20,790 nt of DNA, from assembly GCA_964498785.1 (NCBI GenBank), contig CAZCJL010000115.1:1-20790 (forward strand), written 5' to 3'. Below the pieces are notes generated by a model, which saw nothing but the letters and a program-made list of their open reading frames with translations, had not been told where the DNA came from and did not search any database. Below, one piece after another: positions 14,221 to 20,790 of the stretch. A program made the position numbers and the translations under genes. The stretch comes from Mariaggregatimicrobium sp964498785 (GTDB lineage: Bacteria; Zhuqueibacterota; Zhuqueibacteria; Thermofontimicrobiales; Thiofontviventaceae). The number at the start of each line of letters is the position of its first letter. Position 1 is the first letter of the stretch.

Positions 14221-17200
14221 GTGAAAAAGATTATAATCTTCCTGATCTTTTCATTTTTGTTGATAAATACAGTATCTTATGCCGGAATTACAGGGAAAAT
14301 AGCCGGACGTATTACAGATGCTTCTAATAATCAGGGCCTTGCCGGTGTAAATGTCGTCATTGAAGGCGAGTTAATCGGTGCGGCAACTGATATGAAAGGC
14401 TATTACACAATTTTAAATGTGCCGCCCGGTACCTATTCCCTGAAAGCTTCTATTGTCGGTTATACAAATGTAACCGTGAAAAATGTGAAAGTTGTGATTG
14501 ATTTAACGACTCGCATTAATATTGAGATGAGCATGGAAGTTCTTGATATGGAAGAAGTTGTGGTTGTTGCCGAACGACCTGTGGTTACAAAAGATGTTTC
14601 TGCAAGCCAGATGAATGTTACATCAAAGACGATAGAATCGCTGCCGGTGCAAAAAATTGATCAGGTTTTAACATTACAGGCTGGTATTCGAGGCGATCTG
14701 ATCGTTCGGGGAAGCAGTTCCCGTCAGACAACCTTTATGGTCGACGGCGTATCTTTGAATGATGAACGGTCGAATACGCCATATATGGGGATCAGTCTGA
14801 GTTCAATAAAGGATGTTCAAATTCAAACCGGAGGATTTAACGCTGAGTATGGTAATGTAAGAGGTGGCGTTATCAACGTTGTTGCAAAAGAAGGGGACAG
14901 AGATCGATATTCCGGTACGATTTCATACCTCCATCGTCCGCCGGGAAAGAAGCATTTTGGACCAGATATTTACAGTTCAAATACGTATTTTACTCGTCCC
15001 TTTACCGATCCTGCGGTATGTTGGACAGGAACGGCAAACGGTAACTGGGACGATTATACACGAAGACAATATCCGGAGTTTGAAGGTTGGAATGCTGTAT
15101 CGCTGGTAACACTTCAGGATGATGACCCAACGAACGATTTGACGCCCGAGGGCGCAAAACGGCTATGGGAATGGCAGCATCGGCGTACCGGAGATATTAC
15201 AAAACCGGATATCAACATCGATGCCGGATTTGGCGGTCCGGTTCCATTTATCAGCAAAAAATTGGGCAATCTTCGCTTTTTCGCTTCACATCGCAGCGGA
15301 CGGACGATGTTTATTTATCCGCTCTCCAGAGATAGCTATGACGAAAATAATACGCAACTTAAATTAGTTTCAGATATTACAACTTCTATGAAATTGATTT
15401 TGACCGGCATGTACGGAGAGATTCATTCAGTTTCTCCTTACCAGTGGAAGACAACTCCCACAGGAGACGTGTTGAATTCAGACTACGAAGTCGCTGACCT
15501 GGTAAACAAGAGTAGCGGAAACAGTATGTTATATATGCCCGGATACTTCAGTCCAAGCTCTGTTTACAGGAGTATGTTCAGCGCAAAATTTACCCATGTC
15601 TTATCGCCAAAAACGTTTTATGAAATCAATTTAAAACATAATATTAACAGATATAATACGTTTAAATTAGCAGACAGAGATACATCTGCGGTTTATCAAC
15701 CGGTACCTGGTTATTTTGTTGATGAAGCGCCGTATGGATATTGGGGCTATGGCTCGACGGGTATCGACGGAATGAGCCTTGGCGGCTGGATGAATCTGGG
15801 GCGTGATAATAGCGTTAACAAAACGACGATGCTCCGTTTTGATTATACCAGTCAGGTGGATAATCGGAATCAGGTGAAAACAGGATTTGAATTTGTATAT
15901 AATGACTACAATATTAAATCTATCACCGAAAGCCCCTCCATGACAACATGGACTCGATCCATGATCTATCAGATTTTTCCATTTCGAGTTGGGGCTTATG
16001 TACAGGACAAGCTTGAGTTTGAAGGATTTATTGCCAATCTGGGGTTCAGGATGGATTATTCCGATCCAAATGGCGATTGGTACGATTTGTCGATTTATGA
16101 TGAACTCTTCAAAGAGGGTTTCGGGGATGATATTGAGGCAGTCGCACCACAATCTGATACAGAAGCCCAGTTTCATATCAGTCCGAGGCTTGGAATCTCA
16201 CATCCGATTACCGAGCAATCCAAGTTATATTTCAATTATGGGCACTTCTACCAGGAACCAGCCTCATCATACCGTTTTCGTATTCAACGGGAGTACAACG
16301 GGCTTGTTACCGATTTCGGCAATCCGAATATGAAACTTGAAAAGACGGTTGCTTATGAACTTGGTTATGCGCACAGTATTTTTGATCTGTTTTTAGTGAA
16401 TATCGCTGCTTATTATAAAGATATTACCAATCAGCCAAACTGGATTTATTATGAAGATATTAATGGCGCGGTTCAATATTACAAAGCTGGCAGTAATAAT
16501 TATGAAGATATTCGCGGTTTTGAATTAACGTTAACCAAGCGTTCCGGTGACTGGATTACCGGTTTCATTAATTATACGTATGAAGCCGAATCGTATGGCT
16601 ATTTTGGTTATCGTCGGTATTATGAAGATCAAAACGAACAGGACGAATATTTACTGTTAAATCCGCCATATCAGGTGAAGCCGCTTGCCCAGCCTTATGC
16701 CAGGGCGAGTATTGATATTCATACTCCGGCAAATTTTGGTCCCAGATGGTTGGGAATTAAACCGCTTGAAGTCTGGAATTTAAATATTCTTGCCGAATGG
16801 CGAGCGGGTGAATATGATACGTACAATCCCAACAGTATTCCCGGAGTTATAAATGATGTACAATGGCGTGATTATCATAATATTGATATGAGACTTTCGA
16901 AGACATTTAAAGTCAGTCGTTATGAGTTTCAATTTTATGTGGACGTTTCCAATGTGTTTAATGCAAAACACATGAGCTATGCCGGTTTTTCCGATTATAA
17001 CGGAGATTATCTGGATTACCTGAAATCGTTACGATTTTCATGGGAACAAGGATCGGAAAAAGGCAATGACAGGGTCGGTGATTATCGTGATCCGGGAGTT
17101 GCTTACGAACCCTACGATCCCACGGATCCGACAAAAACGAAAAAAGACTTGCAACGGATTCTTGATACAAAGGCGTATATCGACATGCCGAATTTGACTT

Positions 17201-17256
17201 ACTTCGCGTTTCTAAATCCGCGTGATTTCAAATTTGGTTTGAAAATAAACTTTTAA
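14221..17256 (+). CDS. SusC-like TonB-dependent outer-membrane receptor (copy 2, A2)
   Basis: This 1011-residue receptor is a diverged paralogue of A1 with the same order: signal peptide 1-21 (ending SYA), carboxypeptidase-regulatory-like domain 23-105 (PPGTYSLKAS), TonB-box-like EVVVVAERP, plug (FMVDGVSLND, GGVINVVAKEG) and beta-barrel ending in KINF. The start is GTG, supported by GAAGGGAG 9-14 bases upstream and by the signal peptide that begins there. Highly conserved blocks with A1 include TLQDDDPTNDLTP near residue 297, INIDAGFGGPVPFI and ITGKIAG; extracellular-loop regions between barrel strands differ more, as expected for receptors with different ligands. It lacks the extra C-terminal segment of A1. 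The gene starts 24 bases after E1, so it is almost certainly co-transcribed. Substrate unknown. Confidence 0.93.
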   Translation: MKKIIIFLIFSFLLINTVSYAGITGKIAGRITDASNNQGLAGVNVVIEGELIGAATDMKGYYTILNVPPGTYSLKASIVGYTNVTVKNVKVVIDLTTRINIEMSMEVLDMEEVVVVAERPVVTKDVSASQMNVTSKTIESLPVQKIDQVLTLQAGIRGDLIVRGSSSRQTTFMVDGVSLNDERSNTPYMGISLSSIKDVQIQTGGFNAEYGNVRGGVINVVAKEGDRDRYSGTISYLHRPPGKKHFGPDIYSSNTYFTRPFTDPAVCWTGTANGNWDDYTRRQYPEFEGWNAVSLVTLQDDDPTNDLTPEGAKRLWEWQHRRTGDITKPDINIDAGFGGPVPFISKKLGNLRFFASHRSGRTMFIYPLSRDSYDENNTQLKLVSDITTSMKLILTGMYGEIHSVSPYQWKTTPTGDVLNSDYEVADLVNKSSGNSMLYMPGYFSPSSVYRSMFSAKFTHVLSPKTFYEINLKHNINRYNTFKLADRDTSAVYQPVPGYFVDEAPYGYWGYGSTGIDGMSLGGWMNLGRDNSVNKTTMLRFDYTSQVDNRNQVKTGFEFVYNDYNIKSITESPSMTTWTRSMIYQIFPFRVGAYVQDKLEFEGFIANLGFRMDYSDPNGDWYDLSIYDELFKEGFGDDIEAVAPQSDTEAQFHISPRLGISHPITEQSKLYFNYGHFYQEPASSYRFRIQREYNGLVTDFGNPNMKLEKTVAYELGYAHSIFDLFLVNIAAYYKDITNQPNWIYYEDINGAVQYYKAGSNNYEDIRGFELTLTKRSGDWITGFINYTYEAESYGYFGYRRYYEDQNEQDEYLLLNPPYQVKPLAQPYARASIDIHTPANFGPRWLGIKPLEVWNLNILAEWRAGEYDTYNPNSIPGVINDVQWRDYHNIDMRLSKTFKVSRYEFQFYVDVSNVFNAKHMSYAGFSDYNGDYLDYLKSLRFSWEQGSEKGNDRVGDYRDPGVAYEPYDPTDPTKTKKDLQRILDTKAYIDMPNLTYFAFLNPRDFKFGLKINF

Positions 17257-17294
17257 TATCCAAATTTTTGGCACTTAATAACAGGTAAAATCAG

Positions 17295-19439
17295 ATGACA
17301 AAACATTTTCAAAAAAGACTATTCTTGTTTTTAATGATAAATACGGTCTTTATTTTGAGTCAGATTATCCCGGCGAACGCTCAGGTTGCTTCAACAAAGA
17401 AGAGCTATATTCGCATCGGGTCATTGCAAAGTCATGTGTCTGCGTATGGTTCCGAACGTGCCTGGAATAATTCGTATTATGAAGGATTGATCTGGCCTGC
17501 AAATTATCCGTTTCAGGATAATGCGGTTATCAAGCGATTCTGGATTGCGGCTCAGGATTTCACAGATGCCAAAGGGCAGCAATGGGCTGTGTACGCGAAT
17601 TATTTTGCTCAATCTTACGTGGATGTAAATTTATTTCCAATTGAATTGAAGCAGACCGCGAAGTTTGAGCCGCCTAAGGTTTCTGTGGATGGATTCAATA
17701 CCACTGCACCTTATGCCGGAGATGTGGAAGAAATTAATCCGGATCAGATTCCGGACCGGATTGTGACAAATGTCGTCAATACATCTATGGGCATTACCAT
17801 GACGCGGCGCTTTCTGGCATTTTCCCAGCAATATCATGATAATTATTATATCAAAGAATTTATTTTCACAAATACCGGCAACGTGGATTATGATGACGAC
17901 ATTGAATTAAATGCACCGGTGAAAGGATTTCGTGTGAGCTGGGGAACCCGTTATAGTGTTAGCCGCGAAGGTTCGATGAAAATTGGCGACGGCCAATCCT
18001 GGGGAAAACATTCATGGGTTTCCAAGCGCGGTGAAGATTATCCGGCACATATTGGAGACGTAATCACAGCGAACAATCCGATTGTGGAATGGATTCGCTG
18101 CGGATTTAGCTGGGCTGGTCAGGCCGCGAATAATAATTATGATAATATTGGCGGACCAGATAAACAGCGCGACGGTCGATTGTGCGCACCACAATTTGCC
18201 GGCGTCGCCTGTTTGCATGTTGATCAAAGTCCGGCGAATACAGTTGATGATCCGAATCAGCCAGCAGCATGGGGCTGGCATGCCGGAGATACATATCCCT
18301 CAATTGGTAACTTGACAACGTCCGATGAACCTTTCATGATTCAGCTTTACAATATGATGAGTGGAAATCCACACAACGGACTTGGCGGCACCGACCGGAT
18401 GGATGAAACATATATGGAATCCAACGCTGATCCAATGACTGTACACAATGATGGTGGCGGTACCAATGTTTGGTTCTGTTACGGTCCTTTTGATCTGGAG
18501 CCTGGCGAAAGTATTCGCATTATCGAAGCCGAAGGAGTCAACGGAATTAATCGTACCCTTTGTGAAGAAATTGGCGCACGCTGGAAACTGGCTGAGGATG
18601 ATCCGAATGACACTGGCCCGTTTGATTTGCCGGATGGCTCGACCGCAGATGATCATAATACATTTAAAAATGACTGGGTTTACACAGGAATGGACTCTAT
18701 TTTGTTGACCTTCAGCAGAGCGAAACGAAATTTTGATATGGATTACCAAATACCGCAACCACCGCTGCCTCCGCCACTTTTTAATGTGGAATCCGGCGGC
18801 GACCGAATTAGCCTGAGTTGGTCGGTGAGTCCTTCAGAAGATGTCGCAGGTTATAAAGTGTTCCGGGGCGTGGGAAAACGCGATACAACTTACCAGGAAA
18901 TTGCGGATGTCGGACCGAATGAAACGATGTTTGATGACGTCACTGCTGTTCGTGGTTACAAATATTATTACTATGTTGTTTCGTATAACGATGGGAGCAC
19001 TAATACGGAAGGAATTGCCAATCCGACCGGACCGTTGCACAGCGGTAAATTTTATACACGAACGAGTCGTGGCGCTTCTTTAAAACGCAAACCCGGTGAT
19101 TCCATGAAAGATATTCGCGTGGTCCCGAACCCATACAGTATAAAGGCTCGTAATATGCAATATCCGGGAGAAAATGATAAAATCATGTTCCTGGATATTC
19201 CCGGAAAGTGTACGATCAAGATTTTTACTGAGAGAGGTGATCTCATTAGAACCATTGAACATACTGATGGTAGTGGAGATGAGCAATGGGATTCATTAAC
19301 ATCATCAAGACAGGTTATTGTCAGCGGAATATATATCGCGCATTTTGAAGTTTCGGAAAATTGCTATGATTCGGAAACAAATGAATTATTGTATAGTAAA
19401 GGTGAGAGTACATATCGAAAATTTATCGTGATAAGATAA
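17295..19439 (+). CDS. Exported protein with FN3-like module and FlgD/T9SS-like C-terminal domain (copy 2, B2)
   Basis: This 714-residue paralogue of B1 begins with a signal peptide of about 30 residues (FLFLMINTVFIL, ending ANAQ). The unrecognised N-terminal domain keeps the B1 landmarks: EGLIWPANY, VVNTSMGIT, FSQQYHDNYYI, GPFDLEPGESIRII and GVNGINRTLC. A proline run (PQPPLPPPLF) near 487 precedes a fibronectin-III-like module (ISLSWSVSPSEDVAGYKVFR). The last 110 residues, from DIRVVPNPYSI, form the FlgD/T9SS-like tail with TERGDLIRTIEH, VIVSGIYIAHF and a final RKFIVIR. Relative to B1 the tail carries an extra loop of about 12 residues before the last strand (SENCYDSETNELLYSKG). It starts 38 bases after A2 with only a weak AGG ribosome binding site, which may lower its translation relative to the receptor. 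Confidence 0.8.
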   Translation: MTKHFQKRLFLFLMINTVFILSQIIPANAQVASTKKSYIRIGSLQSHVSAYGSERAWNNSYYEGLIWPANYPFQDNAVIKRFWIAAQDFTDAKGQQWAVYANYFAQSYVDVNLFPIELKQTAKFEPPKVSVDGFNTTAPYAGDVEEINPDQIPDRIVTNVVNTSMGITMTRRFLAFSQQYHDNYYIKEFIFTNTGNVDYDDDIELNAPVKGFRVSWGTRYSVSREGSMKIGDGQSWGKHSWVSKRGEDYPAHIGDVITANNPIVEWIRCGFSWAGQAANNNYDNIGGPDKQRDGRLCAPQFAGVACLHVDQSPANTVDDPNQPAAWGWHAGDTYPSIGNLTTSDEPFMIQLYNMMSGNPHNGLGGTDRMDETYMESNADPMTVHNDGGGTNVWFCYGPFDLEPGESIRIIEAEGVNGINRTLCEEIGARWKLAEDDPNDTGPFDLPDGSTADDHNTFKNDWVYTGMDSILLTFSRAKRNFDMDYQIPQPPLPPPLFNVESGGDRISLSWSVSPSEDVAGYKVFRGVGKRDTTYQEIADVGPNETMFDDVTAVRGYKYYYYVVSYNDGSTNTEGIANPTGPLHSGKFYTRTSRGASLKRKPGDSMKDIRVVPNPYSIKARNMQYPGENDKIMFLDIPGKCTIKIFTERGDLIRTIEHTDGSGDEQWDSLTSSRQVIVSGIYIAHFEVSENCYDSETNELLYSKGESTYRKFIVIR

Positions 19440-19483
19440 ATTGATATTTTAACCACTACCGTGTAAATATGAAGGAGCTTTAA

Positions 19484-20674
19484 ATGAAAAAAATATTCAT
19501 ATACATGCTGGCGATTGTTTTCATCGCGGGTTGTGAGAAAGATAAACCGACCGGATTGTACGACTCATCAAAAGAATTTAATGAGCCACCGACAATTTCT
19601 CGTATTGAGCCTTCGGATAGCACTCTCGCCGGTATTGGTGAATTTACGATATTTGGCTCAAATATACCGGATAACACGGATGATGTTGTTGTTTATGCTA
19701 ACAACATGTTTGCTCCGGTATTGAGCGCCAGTTCAACCAGTATTACGTGTAAGGCTCCCATCCTGGTGAGTGATTCAGTCATGATTCGTATCGCTGCAAA
19801 AGGTGCACTTGAATTTAGTAATATGCTGCAATACAAGTTATCAACAGCAATATGGGAGATCGGTGAATTTGCGGAAACAAATGAGAAGAGTGTTTATGCA
19901 ATCGCTTGTGATAAAGATGAAAATGTATATATTTCAATTGACAGTGAAAAAAAGATATTTAAAATTCAACCCAATGGCGAAACTTCTATCTTCGCACAGG
20001 TGCCAAAGGCATCAGGGATGAAATTCGGGCCGGACGGTTATCTCTATTATGTAAACCTGGTGCCCTATTTGTTGCGTATCCCTCCGGAAGGCGGCACAAT
20101 GGAGGCTTTTGCAAAAATGCCGGGTGGTGTTTATGATCTGGATTTCGATGAAAATGGCAATGTCTATTGTGGCGGCGGTGGTTTTGCAATCTACAGAGCA
20201 AGACCGGATAAATCGACGGATACTGTTGCGGAATATCCGGATGTCTTCATTCTGTCCGTTCGGGTTTATGATGGGTATGTGTATATCTCAGGTAAATACA
20301 ACGGGGAAGATGAAAGTCATCCGAAACAGGGGATTTGGCGTAACCAAATTTTAGATGCTGACGGAAATCTCAGTGAAAATGAGTTAGTGTTTGATTGGAG
20401 AAGTCAGTTTGCGGCCAATTTATCATCGATTACATTTTCAGAAACCGGCGATATGTATATTGGTACTGATGCTGAGGAAGCCATTATTATTTTACATGAA
20501 GATGGCTCCACCGAACCGATGTATCCCGGATTGATTTTTCCTGAAACGTATGATCTGGTCTGGGGAAACGGTCAATATCTATATGTAAGCAGACGGAATG
20601 AGCTTATTACCAGGAGAGCAGTTGTCAAAATAAACATGTTACAAGATGGCGCCCCATATTATGGAAGAATTTAA
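19484..20674 (+). CDS. TIG-domain/beta-propeller lipoprotein (copy 2, E2)
   Basis: This 396-residue paralogue of E1 has a canonical lipobox (FIAGC, lipidated C17), a TIG domain at about 35-119 (PTISRIEPSDSTLAGIGEF) and a propeller-like remainder with blocks such as AIACDKDENVYISI, GMKFGPDGYLYYV and DLDFDENGNVYCGG, aligned with those of E1. It ends in GAPYYGRI, matching the GAPYYGRQ end of E1. ATG start with AAGGAG seven bases upstream; 44 bases after B2. It is the last gene of the cluster. About 64 bases separate its stop codon from the terminal inverted repeat, so the second module has neither a C nor a D gene after E2 within the window. Confidence 0.8.
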   Translation: MKKIFIYMLAIVFIAGCEKDKPTGLYDSSKEFNEPPTISRIEPSDSTLAGIGEFTIFGSNIPDNTDDVVVYANNMFAPVLSASSTSITCKAPILVSDSVMIRIAAKGALEFSNMLQYKLSTAIWEIGEFAETNEKSVYAIACDKDENVYISIDSEKKIFKIQPNGETSIFAQVPKASGMKFGPDGYLYYVNLVPYLLRIPPEGGTMEAFAKMPGGVYDLDFDENGNVYCGGGGFAIYRARPDKSTDTVAEYPDVFILSVRVYDGYVYISGKYNGEDESHPKQGIWRNQILDADGNLSENELVFDWRSQFAANLSSITFSETGDMYIGTDAEEAIIILHEDGSTEPMYPGLIFPETYDLVWGNGQYLYVSRRNELITRRAVVKINMLQDGAPYYGRI

Positions 20675-20737
20675 TTTAAACCGATCGGAATATATCTAAC
20701 AAGTTATTATTGTTATATTAAAAACAACTTAATTCAC

Positions 20738-20785
20738 GTATCCATTCAATAATTGATGGTGTGCATCAAAGCTTTCGGATTCTCT
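20738..20785 (-). repeat. Right copy of 48-bp inverted repeat at the window ends
   Basis: The exact reverse complement of 1-48. It lies 63 bases after the E2 stop codon and is followed by only five more bases (ttaaa). The bases between the E2 stop and the repeat are AT-rich with no clear intrinsic terminator. The palindrome ccgatcgg (20681-20688) is the only other visible structure there. Confidence 0.9.
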
Positions 20786-20790
20786 TTAAA

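Noticed and set aside
15667..16176. 169-codon antisense ORF inside receptor A2
   Set aside because: It is a shadow of a well-supported receptor coding frame; the translation has no family features.
18300..18758. 152-codon antisense ORF inside B2
   Set aside because: Shadow of the B2 frame; no start signals or recognisable motifs.

Overview
The window looks like chromosomal DNA from an AT-rich, Gram-negative member of the FCB group (Fibrobacterota-Chlorobiota-Bacteroidota), possibly a Calditrichota/KSB1- or Marinimicrobia-like lineage. The reasons are long SusC-style TonB-dependent receptors with an N-terminal carboxypeptidase-regulatory-like domain, a PorV/UPF0164-family outer-membrane protein, large exported proteins with a FlgD-Ig/type IX-secretion-like C-terminal domain, and TIG-domain lipoproteins. 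The promoters that can be read are of the sigma70 type (TTGACA-N17-TATAAT), not the Bacteroidota TAnnTTTG type. The lineage is an inference from family content; no rRNA or tRNA gene is present to confirm it.

Left part (1-4846), all genes on the minus strand: an OsmC/Ohr-family protein (132-548), a DUF3524/GT4 glycosyltransferase resembling GTDC1/QTMAN, the tRNA-queuosine mannosyltransferase (695-1804), and a stand-alone elongation factor G gene (2753-4846). The roughly 950-base gap between the last two holds a cluster of inverted repeats and a dispersed repeat that also occurs at 51-131.

Middle (4847-5883): a divergent, AT-rich, gene-free region of about 1 kb. It carries a minus-strand promoter for fusA and three sigma70-type promoters facing right, each with an exact TTGACA box and a 17-base spacer. 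Palindromes flank these promoters and short hairpins lie in the leader.

Right part (5884-20674): eight co-directional genes with gaps of only 24-53 bases, very probably one transcription unit of about 15 kb. The layout is A1-B1-C-D-E1-A2-B2-E2. A is a SusC-like TonB-dependent receptor, B a large exported protein with a fibronectin-III-like module and a FlgD/T9SS-like tail, C an orphan lipoprotein, D a PorV-like barrel, and E a lipoprotein with a TIG domain followed by a predicted beta-propeller. The A-B-E set is present twice as diverged paralogues; C and D occur once. No SusD is encoded. The simplest reading is a two-receptor outer-membrane uptake or surface-binding system in which B (and perhaps E) takes the place of SusD/SusE-type partners, with the PorV-like protein helping export or anchor B. 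The substrate cannot be read from the sequence.

The two ends of the window carry an exact 48-base repeat in inverted orientation (1-48 and 20738-20785). It is either a dispersed repeat at which an assembly broke or the flanks of a large invertible or mobile segment.
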